A stretch of 64,000 nucleotides of DNA from Sporosarcina sp. FSL K6-1508 (lineage in GTDB: Bacteria > Bacillota > Bacilli > Bacillales_A > Planococcaceae). Location: positions 1,497,501 through 1,561,500 of the forward strand of contig NZ_JBBOXF010000001.1 of NCBI RefSeq assembly GCF_038007465.1, read 5' to 3'. The notes below the pieces were generated by a model, which was not told where the DNA came from, did no database searches, and was given only the letters and a program-made list of their open reading frames with translations. A program made the position numbers and the translations under genes. Position 1 is the first letter of the stretch. Each line of letters begins with the position of its first letter. Of the stretch, positions 18,318 to 27,728 are shown piece by piece.

Positions 18318-19028
18318 TCATTCAGCTTTACAAATCCATCCGCCAAACATGTTAGTCGTAAAGAATTTGGCGATATTACCAAACCCTGCTTCTTGCAATA
18401 AACGAATAATTTCCTCTTCGGAAATGAAGGAGAGGTTACGTACGGTTTTTTCCATTTCATCTACTTCTACTTTAGTCATACTTGTCGTATCTAGCCAGTA
18501 TGCTTTCCATAGGGAGAATAATTCGTTGAACGCCGGATCATCAGGATCACCGTACATCGTAGCCATGACGAAGGGGGCTCCTGCTTTTAAACGTCGCCGT
18601 ATTCCTTTTAAATGCTGAAGCTTTTCATCTACATCTGCGATGAAATGAAGGACAAGCATAAACGTTGCAGCATCATGCAAGAGGTTCACATCAACTTCAT
18701 CAATCGTTCCTTCAATGAACGTCACACGGTCTGTCATATTTAACTGTTCAGCTTTCAGCTTTGCAAGTTCGAGCATCGGCGGAGCAGGATCCACTGCGGT
18801 AAATCTCCATTCAGGGTTTGCTGGTCCTAGTATGGCGAGTTCATTGCCGCCTCCCGCTCCGATTATTAGTATCTTTTCTTGACGGGCTTTATTTGCCCGG
18901 AAATAAGCTTGTACAAGCCTGAACATGGCATCGTAGGTAGGCAATGTCCGCCGAACGCCGCGGTCATATTCAGTAGCCGTATTTTTATCAAACTGTAACT
19001 TGTCGGTCATCTCATCAAATCCATTCAA
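18318..19028 (-). CDS. class I SAM-dependent methyltransferase
   Basis: 236-residue Rossmann-fold methyltransferase. The SAM-binding motif I is ILIIGAGGGNEL (about residues 53-64), the acidic ribose-binding residue is in FTAVDPAPPMLE, and motif IV is around TFMLVLHFI. The substrate is unknown; similar small proteins are annotated broadly as class I SAM methyltransferases. Neither ATG 19028 nor the in-frame ATG 19010 has a good ribosome site, so the start is uncertain. Single gene with its own terminator, placed between the ger operon and yerA; no equivalent in the B. subtilis order. Confidence 0.85.
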   Translation of the reverse strand: MNGFDEMTDKLQFDKNTATEYDRGVRRTLPTYDAMFRLVQAYFRANKARQEKILIIGAGGGNELAILGPANPEWRFTAVDPAPPMLELAKLKAEQLNMTDRVTFIEGTIDEVDVNLLHDAATFMLVLHFIADVDEKLQHLKGIRRRLKAGAPFVMATMYGDPDDPAFNELFSLWKAYWLDTTSMTKVEVDEMEKTVRNLSFISEEEIIRLLQEAGFGNIAKFFTTNMFGGWICKAE

Positions 19029-19075
19029 TTGTGGTACTGTACTAGTTCGCCAAAAGGAGGAAGAAACCTTTATCC

Positions 19076-19180
19076 AAGTTCACAACGTATTGACTAAACT
19101 TGGCAACGAATCTTCGAAAGTGCATAACACTCGATGTAAACTAAACAATACATCATACAAACGTAACAACATCTGCCCAA
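19076..19180 (+). repeat. array of five degenerate 21-bp repeats
   Basis: Five consecutive 21-bp units start at 19076, 19097, 19118, 19139 and 19160. Each opens with AA(G/C)T and has a central CAAC, TAAC or CAAT at positions 8-11, for example AAGTTCACAACGTATTGACTA. A sixth, weaker unit may follow. It lies between the divergent methyltransferase and yerA genes. A plus-strand frame of 86 codons runs through it but has no ribosome site and overlaps the methyltransferase gene, so I treat this as non-coding. Confidence 0.7.
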
Positions 19181-19296
19181 AAACGACTCTTCGGTTGTCT
19201 GAAATTTCAAAGATGTCCAGTAAACTCTCTATTTATTTCATCAATGCTATGCTACGATAAATAGCATGGATATGTCAGATTAAAGGAGAGATTTTC

Positions 19297-21015
19297 ATGT
19301 GGGAACCTAGTGAAGTAAATGCTCAACTACATATGATTGACGGCAAGAAAGCGCCGGACCTCATTATTACCAATGCGGAATATTTACATTCAATCTATAA
19401 AAAATGGGTGACAGGGAACATTTGGATTGCAGGCGATCGGATTGTTTACGCTGGGAAGGAAATGCCGGGCCTGACGGAAGGCGCTGAAATCGTAGATGCG
19501 GTGGGGAAGAAAATTGTTCCCGGTTATATCGAGCCTCATGTCCATCCATTTCAATTGTATAACCCCAGGACATTCGCGGATTATGCAGCGCGGCTCGGGA
19601 CAACAACATTCATTTCGGATAATCTCATTTTATTCATGTCCCTTACTAATGAAACATCGTTTGCGCTTCTTGATGAGTTAAATAAGTTGCCGTTTTCGTT
19701 TTACTGGTGGGCGCGATTTGACTCACAAACGATTCTTCAAAACGAATCAGAATTGTTTAATCTGGAGTCCATTAAACAATGGATTGCACGACCGGAAGTA
19801 TTGGTGGGGGGAGAATTAACGGGCTGGCCACGGCTTATGAATGGAGAGCCTGACATGCTCGCTTCCGTCAGTGCTGCAAAAATAGGAGGTAAGAAAATTG
19901 AGGGCCATTTTCCCGGTGCTTCTGAGCGTACATTGGCTCGGATGCGACTTCTTGGGGCAGATGGCGATCATGAATCGATGACAGTAGAAGAAGTGGAGGC
20001 AAGGCTGCTGCATGGTTATGGAGTGACCCTTCGCTATTCGTCGATTCGTCCCGATCTTCCACATTTATTAAAAGACATTGTTGACAAAGAGCTGAATGTG
20101 TTCGATCACTTGATGATGACTACGGACGGTTCCACACCTTCCTTCCATCTTGACGGCGTCATGGATAAATGTATCCGCGCCGCAATCGAAGCAGGCGTTC
20201 CGCCGATTGATGCGTATCAGATGGCGTCTTACAACGTAGCACGTTATTATGATATGTCCGATTTACATGGTATCATTGCGACCGGCCGCTATGCCACGCT
20301 TAATTTCCTTGAGGATGAGTACAACCCTGTGCCGACGGATGTTTTATCCAAAGGGAGATGGCTGAAGCGGGAAAAAGAATCGACCGAATCATTTCCACCA
20401 ATGGACTGGTCCCCTATTGATAAATTCGCACCGGACTTCGATCTTGATGAATCGGATTTCAGATTTGAACACTCGATTGGAATTGAAATGCTCAATGACG
20501 TCATTACAAAACCGTACAATGTGACGATTGACATAAATGGCGATAAACTTGCGGGTAATCACGACGAAAACTACCTCATGCTTCTCGACAGGAATGGAAA
20601 GTGGCGTGTCAACACAGTCATTAAAGGATTCTCAACAGGTATCCAAGGCTTTGCTTCCTCGTATTCGAATACAGGAGATATTATTTTAATCGGTAAAGAT
20701 AAAAAGGAAATGCATAATGCATTCAAAGAAATTAAACGAATAGGCGGGGGGATGGTGCTCGCGGAACATGGCAAAATCGTCACGACACTTCCACTTCCAA
20801 TAGGCGGGGGACTGTCGGAGGAGCCGGTTCAGAAACTGATAGCACAGGAGCTGGAATTGAAAAAAGCGCTTGCAGATCGCGGTTATACAAAAGGTGATGC
20901 GGTTTATACATTGCTGTTTCTACAATCAACACATCTGCCGTACATACGTATTACGCAGATGGGGCTATACGATGTCATGAAAAAAGAAGTTATCATTCCG
21001 GCAATCGGAAGATAG
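19297..21015 (+). CDS. yerA: adenine deaminase-family amidohydrolase (YerA)
   Basis: 572-residue metal-dependent amidohydrolase, likely deaminating adenine to hypoxanthine for purine salvage. The N-terminal metal-binding HxH occurs in IEPHVHPF (about residue 82), a second His in EGHFPGAS and the Asp in TTDGSTPS. The C-terminal adenine-deaminase domain contains the GGGLSEEP-type segment. Good site AAAGGAGAG upstream of ATG. Synteny with B. subtilis yerA-yerB-yerC supports the name; that protein is only a putative adenine deaminase, so the exact substrate is inferred. Confidence 0.9.
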   Translation: MWEPSEVNAQLHMIDGKKAPDLIITNAEYLHSIYKKWVTGNIWIAGDRIVYAGKEMPGLTEGAEIVDAVGKKIVPGYIEPHVHPFQLYNPRTFADYAARLGTTTFISDNLILFMSLTNETSFALLDELNKLPFSFYWWARFDSQTILQNESELFNLESIKQWIARPEVLVGGELTGWPRLMNGEPDMLASVSAAKIGGKKIEGHFPGASERTLARMRLLGADGDHESMTVEEVEARLLHGYGVTLRYSSIRPDLPHLLKDIVDKELNVFDHLMMTTDGSTPSFHLDGVMDKCIRAAIEAGVPPIDAYQMASYNVARYYDMSDLHGIIATGRYATLNFLEDEYNPVPTDVLSKGRWLKREKESTESFPPMDWSPIDKFAPDFDLDESDFRFEHSIGIEMLNDVITKPYNVTIDINGDKLAGNHDENYLMLLDRNGKWRVNTVIKGFSTGIQGFASSYSNTGDIILIGKDKKEMHNAFKEIKRIGGGMVLAEHGKIVTTLPLPIGGGLSEEPVQKLIAQELELKKALADRGYTKGDAVYTLLFLQSTHLPYIRITQMGLYDVMKKEVIIPAIGR

Positions 21016-21024
21016 GGGGAAAAG

Positions 21025-22089
21025 ATGGAGAAGAAAATGAGAGGATTGCTATTGTTTATGGCAATCTTAATGGTGTTGCTAACAGCGTGTTCAAAAGAAG
21101 AGAAGGCGGAGGACGCTGTACCCGAGCCGATAGAAGTTGAGGAAGAACCAATCGTAGAAGTCGAACCCGTACAAGGACCGACGTTATATAAAGCACCATT
21201 TACTGGCGTTTTATCAGAAGAGGAAAGTACCCATCGCGCAGTTCTTGCAACGATTAATAACCATCCGCTGGCAAGGCCGCAATCAGGTATAAGTGATGCT
21301 GATATTGTCTATGAACTTGCAGCGGAAGGTAATATCACAAGACTTTTGGCATTATTCCAAAGTGAGCTACCTGAAGAAATCGGTCCAATCCGCAGTGCGA
21401 GAGATTATTTTGTTCATATTGCAAAAGGGCTTGATGCGTTTTACATTGCACATGGCTATAGCCCCGATGCAAAACAGATGCTGGAAAACCGTTTCGTAGA
21501 TAATGTAAACGGTATGCAGTACGACGGGATATTATTTCAACGATCTAAGGAACGGAGAGCTCCTCATAATTCATATATATCGCAGGATAATGTAATCGCT
21601 GCCATGGAGAAGACAAATTCATCGGTAGAATTGTCGACAATTCCGGCATTTTCTTTCCTTGATTCGATTGAAGGTGCTAAAATAGGGGATATCGCATCCA
21701 TGCTTGTTGTTCGGTATGGGACAGATCCTGATTTTACAAGCACGTATTCCTATGATGGAGAAAAAGGAACTTACAATAGAACAGTAAACGGAATCGTAAC
21801 AGTCGATAAATCCAGCGAAAAACCTGTGGAACTGTCCAATATACTTATATTCGAAACGGCACACCGTACAATTGATAGTATTGGCAGACAGTCGGTCGAT
21901 ATTGAGTCGGGCGGCAAAGGAAAGCTATTCCATGCAGGTGTTGAAAAGGATATCGAGTGGGAAAATATTGACGGAATCTTAACCCCGATGGAAAATGGTG
22001 TTCCGGCAAAACTAGTCCCGGGTAAAACATGGATTCATATCGTTTCCACTAATCCTGGAATGGAAACGTCTGTCACATATACCCCTTAG
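21025..22089 (+). CDS. yerB: YerB-like lipoprotein (DUF3048 family)
   Basis: 354-residue secreted lipoprotein. Signal MEKKMRG plus hydrophobic core and lipobox LLTAC with Cys at residue 22, followed by an acidic, proline-rich linker (residues 30-55). The body has DUF3048 landmarks: ARPQSGISDADIVYE, GPIRSARDYF and the C-terminal PGKTWIHIV. Function is not established. Conserved position after yerA with a 9-base gap. Confidence 0.92.
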   Translation: MEKKMRGLLLFMAILMVLLTACSKEEKAEDAVPEPIEVEEEPIVEVEPVQGPTLYKAPFTGVLSEEESTHRAVLATINNHPLARPQSGISDADIVYELAAEGNITRLLALFQSELPEEIGPIRSARDYFVHIAKGLDAFYIAHGYSPDAKQMLENRFVDNVNGMQYDGILFQRSKERRAPHNSYISQDNVIAAMEKTNSSVELSTIPAFSFLDSIEGAKIGDIASMLVVRYGTDPDFTSTYSYDGEKGTYNRTVNGIVTVDKSSEKPVELSNILIFETAHRTIDSIGRQSVDIESGGKGKLFHAGVEKDIEWENIDGILTPMENGVPAKLVPGKTWIHIVSTNPGMETSVTYTP

Positions 22090-22116
22090 GGAATTCATGC
22101 AGAGAGAGGGAGACAT

Positions 22117-22434
22117 ATGCAAATCGACAAAATCCGCGGTCATCAGATGGACCAGCTATTTAAAGCGATGCTCGAATTAAAAGACCTCGATGAATGTTAT
22201 GAATTTTTTGATGATCTTGGCACGATAAGTGAATTGCAATCACTCGCGCAACGTCTCGAAGTGGCACAGATGCTTATGACAAAAATGACATACGATAAGA
22301 TACAAAGCGAGACAGGGGCTAGTACTGCAACAATTTCGAGAGTCCGGCGTTGCGTTGATTATGGATCGGGTGGATACGGGAAGGTGCTCGGACGTCTGTA
22401 CGCCTCCGAGAACGAAGAGGAAGCCGAAAAATAA
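22117..22434 (+). CDS. yerC: YerC / TrpR-like DNA-binding protein
   Basis: 105-residue helical protein of the YerC/YecD (TrpR-superfamily) group. A helix-turn-helix lies in the second half: SLAQRLEVAQML, then TYDKIQSETGASTATISRVRRC, the recognition helix being STATISRVRRC. Strong site AGAGGGAG upstream. It is close to yerB, suggesting co-transcription. The regulatory target is not apparent here. Confidence 0.93.
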   Translation: MQIDKIRGHQMDQLFKAMLELKDLDECYEFFDDLGTISELQSLAQRLEVAQMLMTKMTYDKIQSETGASTATISRVRRCVDYGSGGYGKVLGRLYASENEEEAEK

Positions 22435-22445
22435 ATAAGTTATTA

Positions 22446-22608
22446 TCTATTATATGTTGAAATAGAGAATCCATTGAATCCACTACGGCGCTAAGAGATG
22501 CCTCCTGTCATAAGCCAAGCAACTTCGCTGCTAGTCTTTTATCGCGTTCGGGCTCACCCTTTTGAGTCGTCAACGCTATATATTTTTGTTCAACATGTAT
22601 AGACTCCA
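22446..22608. repeat. single type A MITE-like unit
   Basis: A solitary, diverged copy of the type A unit. The left end is TATATGTTGAAATAGAGAAT and the right end TTTTTGTTCAACATGTATA. These ends are inverted repeats of each other (TATATGTTGAA against TATACATGTTGAA). Inside are CTACGGCGCTAAGAGATGCCTCC, CATAAGCC and AGTCTTTTATCG, the usual hairpin core. About 160 bp, the best view in this window of one unit with both ends. Confidence 0.7.
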
Positions 22609-22629
22609 GGCGCAAGACGCTTTCAGGTA

Positions 22630-22664
22630 AAACCGGACAGAGAAAGAATCTGTCCGGTTTTTTT
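22630..22664 (+). terminator. terminator between yerC and pcrB
   Basis: Ten-bp stem AACCGGACAG / CTGTCCGGTT with a 9-nt loop and a run of seven T. Confidence 0.9.
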
Positions 22665-22707
22665 GGTATACTAAAGAAACGTACATTATAAGATTGGGTG
22701 GGTTGAC

Positions 22708-23400
22708 ATGGATTTCACTACATGGCGTCATGCCTTTAAATTAGATCCTGAGAAAACGGTGACAAACGAACAATTGGAGCTACTTGCAGAGTCGGGAACA
22801 GATGGAATTATAGTTGGAGGAACGGACGGTGTCACACTCGATAACGTGCTCGATTTGCTGGTCCGCATCAGAAGGTATTCCGTTCCGGTTGCACTTGAGA
22901 TTTCAACTGTGGACTCAGTGACACCGGGTTTCGATTATTATTTCATCCCAACAGTACTTAACTCAACAAAAGTTGAATGGATTAACGGTCTCCATCATTC
23001 CGCACTTCGTGAATATGGACATATGATGGACTGGGATGAAATTCTTACAGAAGGATATTGCATTATGAATCCCGACTGCAAAGCAGCGAAATTAACGGGA
23101 GTGACAGAAGTTCCGGACGAAGAGGATGTCATCGCTTATGCCCGCATGGCCGAACATCTTTTCAAATTGCCGGTTTTTTATATGGAATACAGCGGTATGT
23201 ATGGAGATACTAAAATAGTAGAAGCAGCATCGCGCGTACTTGAAAAAACGCGTCTATTTTACGGCGGTGGCATCAAGAATGTTAACGATGCTAAAAAGAT
23301 GGCCGAAGTCGCGGATACGATTATCGTGGGTAATGTCATCTATGAAAATTTCACAGCAGCATTAGCAACCGTCGACGCAGTGAAATCGGTTTCCAGTTAA
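22708..23400 (+). CDS. pcrB: heptaprenylglyceryl phosphate synthase (PcrB)
   Basis: TIM-barrel prenyltransferase of the geranylgeranylglyceryl-phosphate-synthase family. It joins sn-glycerol-1-phosphate and heptaprenyl diphosphate to make an archaeal-type ether lipid in Bacillales. 230 residues. It shows GTDGIIVGGTDGV (residues 29-41), the central YYFIPTVLNS, and the phosphate-binding LFYGGGIKN near residue 190. Conserved location directly before pcrA. Confidence 0.95.
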   Translation: MDFTTWRHAFKLDPEKTVTNEQLELLAESGTDGIIVGGTDGVTLDNVLDLLVRIRRYSVPVALEISTVDSVTPGFDYYFIPTVLNSTKVEWINGLHHSALREYGHMMDWDEILTEGYCIMNPDCKAAKLTGVTEVPDEEDVIAYARMAEHLFKLPVFYMEYSGMYGDTKIVEAASRVLEKTRLFYGGGIKNVNDAKKMAEVADTIIVGNVIYENFTAALATVDAVKSVSS

Positions 23401-23418
23401 GACAAATCAGTGTATAAT
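23390..23418 (+). promoter_or_regulatory. possible promoter before pcrA
   Basis: TTTCCA at 23390-23395 and TATAAT at 23413-23418 with 17-bp spacing, preceded by TG. The -35 overlaps the end of pcrB; the start would fall about 25 bases before pcrA. Confidence 0.45.
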
Positions 23419-23450
23419 AAAGAACAAATGTTCCGGAAGGGCGATAATAA

Positions 23451-25688
23451 ATGAATAAAATAGCAGAAGACTTACTTACAGGGATGAATCCAGAACAAGC
23501 TCGCGCAGTGAAGAAGACAGAAGGGGCACTTCTTATAATGGCAGGTGCAGGCTCCGGGAAAACACGTGTCCTGACACACCGGATTGCCTATCTAGTCGTC
23601 GAGAAAAATATTTATCCCTCCAATATCCTGGCGATTACATTCACAAACAAAGCGGCCCGTGAAATGCGTGAACGTATCGATGGATTGCTTGGTGCTGGTA
23701 CAGGTGAACGTATGTGGGTTTCTACATTCCACTCAATGTGTGTCCGGATTTTACGGCGAAATATTGACCGAATCGGTATATCAACATCGTTTTCAATTCT
23801 CGATTCAGCCGACCAATTATCGGTTATTAAAAGCGTGTTAAAAACGTTGAACCTGGATGCGAAGCAATATGAACCACGCACAATGCTAAATGCGATCAGC
23901 TCAGCGAAAAACGAATGTATTGATGCGGAAATGTATCGCGCACAAATTAACGCCCACAATCCATATGAAAAAACGATTGCAGACGTCTACGATGGCTATG
24001 CAAAGCGGTTGCGTCAAAACCAGTCGCTCGATTTTGACGATCTCATCATGATGACGCTCGTCTTGTTTGAACGCGTACCGGATGTCCTAGAATTTTATCA
24101 AAACAAATTCCAATATATTCATGTCGATGAATACCAAGATACGAACAACGCACAGTATAGACTTGTTAATATGCTGGCGGAAAAGTTCAAGAATTTATGT
24201 GTAGTGGGAGATTCCGACCAGTCTATTTACAGATGGCGCGGTGCGGACATTGGCAATATTCTATCCTTTGAAAAGGACTATAAAAATGCTGAAATGATTA
24301 TGCTTGAGCAAAACTATCGCTCGACGCAACGAATCCTTCAAGCAGCAAACGACGTCATAACTAATAACAAAAGTCGCTATGATAAAAAGCTGAGAACAGA
24401 TAATGACGAAGGCGAATCGATTTATGTATACAAAGCGAGCGACGAAAAAGATGAATCGCAGTTTGTTGTTGGTAAAGTCATTGAATTGCAAGAGCAAGAG
24501 AAATTAAAGCTTGATCAGTTTGCAGTTTTGTATCGTACAAACGCTCAGTCACGTGTTATCGAGGAGTACCTTGTGAAATCGAATCTTGATTATACAATTG
24601 TCGGAGGCACGAAGTTCTATGAGCGAAAAGAGATTAAGGACTTGCTTGCTTACTTGAAGCTTATCTCCAATAACGATGACGATTTAGCACTTGCCCGGAT
24701 TATTAATGAACCGAAGCGAAGTATCGGAGCTACATCATTCGATAAAATGGCACGCTTTGCAATTGAGCATGACCGTTCCATATTTGACGCGTTACAAGAA
24801 GTGGACTTTATGGGAATCACATCAAGGGCTGCAAATGAAGTTGCCAAGTTCCGTGATCTCATTACAGGATTCACACGAATGCAGGAATACCTTTCAGTAA
24901 CTGAACTTGTTGAGCAAGTACTTGATAAATCAGGCTACCGTGAAATGCTTCATCGTGAAAAAACGATTGAATCTGAAAGTCGTCTGGAAAATATCGAAGA
25001 GTTCCTATCTGTAACGGAAGCTTTTGAAAAACGGGCAGAAGAAGATACTGGAGACAAATCATTAGTTGCTTTCCTGACCGATCTTGCGCTCATCGCAGAT
25101 ATCGATTCGCTTGATAAAGAAGAGAATAAATCTTCGGAGAAAATTGTCTTGATGACGATGCACGCTGCAAAAGGCCTTGAATTTCCTGTTGTCTTCATTA
25201 TTGGTATGGAAGAAAACGTCTTTCCTCACTCCCGTTCAATGGGCGATGATGAGGAGATGGAGGAAGAGCGGCGTCTTGCATACGTGGGAATCACGCGTGC
25301 CGAGCAAAAACTCTATCTGACTTCCGCATCATACCGAACTCTTTATGGACGTGCGAGCTATAATAGTCCATCCAGGTTCATTGCAGAGATTTCGGATGAT
25401 ATTACGGAAATCATCTCAGGAAATTCTGGATTCTCCATCGGAGGAGGATCGAAAGCACGAAATGAGGCCCCTGTACGGCCGGCTGTTAAAAAGCCTGTAT
25501 ACAATGCAAGCGGTGGAGACAAGATGGGATGGAACCCAGGTGACAAAGCGGTCCACAAAAAATGGGGAACAGGTATGGTTGTCAGCGTGAAAGGGACAGG
25601 CGAAGAAGTTGAACTGGATATCGCTTTCCCGGAACCGGTCGGCATCAAGCGATTACTTGCGAAATTTGCACCAATTGAAAAAGCGTAA
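23451..25688 (+). CDS. pcrA: ATP-dependent DNA helicase PcrA (UvrD/Rep family)
   Basis: Superfamily 1A 3'-5' helicase, 745 residues, used in repair, plasmid replication and removal of RNA polymerase. Motifs in order: Q motif region MNPEQARAV, Walker A AGAGSGKT (about residue 33), FTNKAAREM (Ia), VDEYQDTN (II), GDSDQSIYRWRGAD (III), EQNYRS (IV), HAAKGLEF (V) and YVGITRAEQ (VI). The C-terminal tail ends in a Tudor-like KWGTGMVV segment that binds RNA polymerase in PcrA proteins. Confidence 0.98.
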   Translation: MNKIAEDLLTGMNPEQARAVKKTEGALLIMAGAGSGKTRVLTHRIAYLVVEKNIYPSNILAITFTNKAAREMRERIDGLLGAGTGERMWVSTFHSMCVRILRRNIDRIGISTSFSILDSADQLSVIKSVLKTLNLDAKQYEPRTMLNAISSAKNECIDAEMYRAQINAHNPYEKTIADVYDGYAKRLRQNQSLDFDDLIMMTLVLFERVPDVLEFYQNKFQYIHVDEYQDTNNAQYRLVNMLAEKFKNLCVVGDSDQSIYRWRGADIGNILSFEKDYKNAEMIMLEQNYRSTQRILQAANDVITNNKSRYDKKLRTDNDEGESIYVYKASDEKDESQFVVGKVIELQEQEKLKLDQFAVLYRTNAQSRVIEEYLVKSNLDYTIVGGTKFYERKEIKDLLAYLKLISNNDDDLALARIINEPKRSIGATSFDKMARFAIEHDRSIFDALQEVDFMGITSRAANEVAKFRDLITGFTRMQEYLSVTELVEQVLDKSGYREMLHREKTIESESRLENIEEFLSVTEAFEKRAEEDTGDKSLVAFLTDLALIADIDSLDKEENKSSEKIVLMTMHAAKGLEFPVVFIIGMEENVFPHSRSMGDDEEMEEERRLAYVGITRAEQKLYLTSASYRTLYGRASYNSPSRFIAEISDDITEIISGNSGFSIGGGSKARNEAPVRPAVKKPVYNASGGDKMGWNPGDKAVHKKWGTGMVVSVKGTGEEVELDIAFPEPVGIKRLLAKFAPIEKA

Positions 25689-25710
25689 TAGCTGAAGGAG
25701 AGAAAAATCG

Positions 25711-27723
25711 ATGGATCGAGTAGGACTCGAAAAACGAGTAGAAGAATTGAATAGCCTGCTTCATGAGTATGGACATGCTTATTATGTGCTCGATAAACCG
25801 CTCACTTCTGATGCTGTCTATGACAAATATATGCAGGAATTGTTGGCGATTGAAGCGGAAAATCCTGATCTCATATATCCCGATTCTCCTTCGCAGCGAG
25901 TCGGCGGCGAAATCTTGAAAGGATTCGGGAAAGTCATCCATGAGTTTCCGATGCTTAGCCTTTCAAATGCATTCAACGAAGAGGATTTGAGAGAATTTGA
26001 CAAGCGTGTGAAGGCAGCGGCTGGACACGGTGTTTCATATATTTGTGAACTGAAAATTGATGGGCTTGCAATCTCGCTCAGATATATCGATGGAAAGTTT
26101 GTACAAGGGTCGACGCGCGGAGATGGAACGGTCGGGGAAGATATCACGGCAGGTTTGAAAACAATCCGGTCGATTCCGCTTCGATTGAAAGAACCTGTAT
26201 CGATTGAAGTGCGTGGCGAAGCCTATATGCCTAAGAAATCATTTGTGCAATTGAATGCCGCGCGCGACGAAGCAGGCGAAGAACCATTCGCCAATCCGCG
26301 AAATGCGGCAGCGGGTTCACTTCGCCAGCTTGACCCGAAAATAGCAGCAAGCCGGAACTTGGCAATATTTGTTTATGGAATCGGCGGCGATGGAAGCGCC
26401 TATGGACAAGACAGTCATTCGGATTCCCTAAATCATCTCGCTGCGCTGGGATTTGAAACGAACAAGGAACGTAAGAAATGTGAAACAATCGATGAAGTGA
26501 TTGATTATGTTGGGAAATGGGGGGAAAGCCGCTCTGATCTTGACTATGAAATCGATGGGATTGTTGTGAAGGTCGATAACTTTGAGGACCAGGAACAGCT
26601 TGGTTACACAGCGAAAAGTCCGAAATGGGCGACTGCCTATAAGTTTCCGGCAGAGGAAGTCATAACAACGTTGCTGGATATCGAACTAAGTGTTGGCAGA
26701 ACAGGCGTAGTCACCCCGACAGCCATACTTGAACCAGTACTTGTTGCGGGATCAACAGTAGGACGAGCTTCTTTGCATAATGAAGACCTTATTAAAGAGA
26801 AGGATGTCCGAATCGGTGACACAGTTATCATTCGAAAAGCAGGAGACATTATTCCTGAAGTAGTCGCTCCGATTGTGGAAAAACGTACAGGGGATGAAAT
26901 GCCTTTTGAAATGCCGGAAAACTGTCCGGTATGTGATTCAGAACTGATCCGAATTGAAGAAGAAGTGGCAATTCGGTGTGTCAATCCGCAATGTCCTGCA
27001 CAAATGAAAGAAGCGATCATTCACTTTGTTTCACGGGGCGCGATGAATATCGAAGGAATCGGCGAACGGGTAGTTGACCAATTATACAGGGCTGATCTTG
27101 TCCATGATGTTTCAGATTTGTATACCCTGACAAAGGAGCAATTACTGGAACTCGAGCGTATGGGTGAGAAGTCAGTCTCAAATCTGCTTTCTGCGATTGA
27201 AACGTCAAAAGAAAATTCCCTGGAAAAAATGCTATTTGGACTAGGCATCCGTCATGTTGGTGAAAAAGCAGCGGCAATTCTTGCGGAGGAATTCGGAACA
27301 CTCTCCGATTTAATGGCTGCTAATGCTGAGCGTCTTATAACCATCCATGAAATCGGTGACAAGGTAGCCGATTCAATCACGACCTATTTCAGCAATGAAA
27401 AGGTTCTTGAAGTGCTCCAGAAGTTGGAGTCTTATGGAGTGAATACAACCTATAAAGGACGCAGGAGGCAAGATATCCCTGCAGATGGGCTTTTTTCAGG
27501 CAAGACTGTTGTTCTGACAGGAAAACTGTCTATTTTGACCCGCGGGGAAGCAAAAGAAAAAATCGAAGCATTCGGCGGGAAAGTGAGCGGCAGCGTAAGT
27601 AAAAAGACTGATCTTGTAATAGCGGGTGAAGATGCTGGCTCGAAATTGGCAAAAGCTGAGGAGCTTGAAATTACTGTGTGGAATGAAGCAGAGTTAATTG
27701 AAGCACTTAGCGAAAAGGAGTAA
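25711..27723 (+). CDS. ligA: NAD-dependent DNA ligase (LigA)
   Basis: Seals nicks using NAD. 670 residues, typical length. Domain order: Ia with YYVLDKPLTSD near residue 24, adenylation domain with the nucleophile motif CELKIDG (Lys at about residue 114), OB fold, a four-Cys zinc finger (CPVCD ... CVNPQC near residues 407-430), HhH repeats and a C-terminal BRCT domain from residue about 590. Site AAGGAGAG upstream. Co-transcribed with pcrA (22-base gap). Confidence 0.98.
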   Translation: MDRVGLEKRVEELNSLLHEYGHAYYVLDKPLTSDAVYDKYMQELLAIEAENPDLIYPDSPSQRVGGEILKGFGKVIHEFPMLSLSNAFNEEDLREFDKRVKAAAGHGVSYICELKIDGLAISLRYIDGKFVQGSTRGDGTVGEDITAGLKTIRSIPLRLKEPVSIEVRGEAYMPKKSFVQLNAARDEAGEEPFANPRNAAAGSLRQLDPKIAASRNLAIFVYGIGGDGSAYGQDSHSDSLNHLAALGFETNKERKKCETIDEVIDYVGKWGESRSDLDYEIDGIVVKVDNFEDQEQLGYTAKSPKWATAYKFPAEEVITTLLDIELSVGRTGVVTPTAILEPVLVAGSTVGRASLHNEDLIKEKDVRIGDTVIIRKAGDIIPEVVAPIVEKRTGDEMPFEMPENCPVCDSELIRIEEEVAIRCVNPQCPAQMKEAIIHFVSRGAMNIEGIGERVVDQLYRADLVHDVSDLYTLTKEQLLELERMGEKSVSNLLSAIETSKENSLEKMLFGLGIRHVGEKAAAILAEEFGTLSDLMAANAERLITIHEIGDKVADSITTYFSNEKVLEVLQKLESYGVNTTYKGRRRQDIPADGLFSGKTVVLTGKLSILTRGEAKEKIEAFGGKVSGSVSKKTDLVIAGEDAGSKLAKAEELEITVWNEAELIEALSEKE

Positions 27724-27728
27724 TTATT

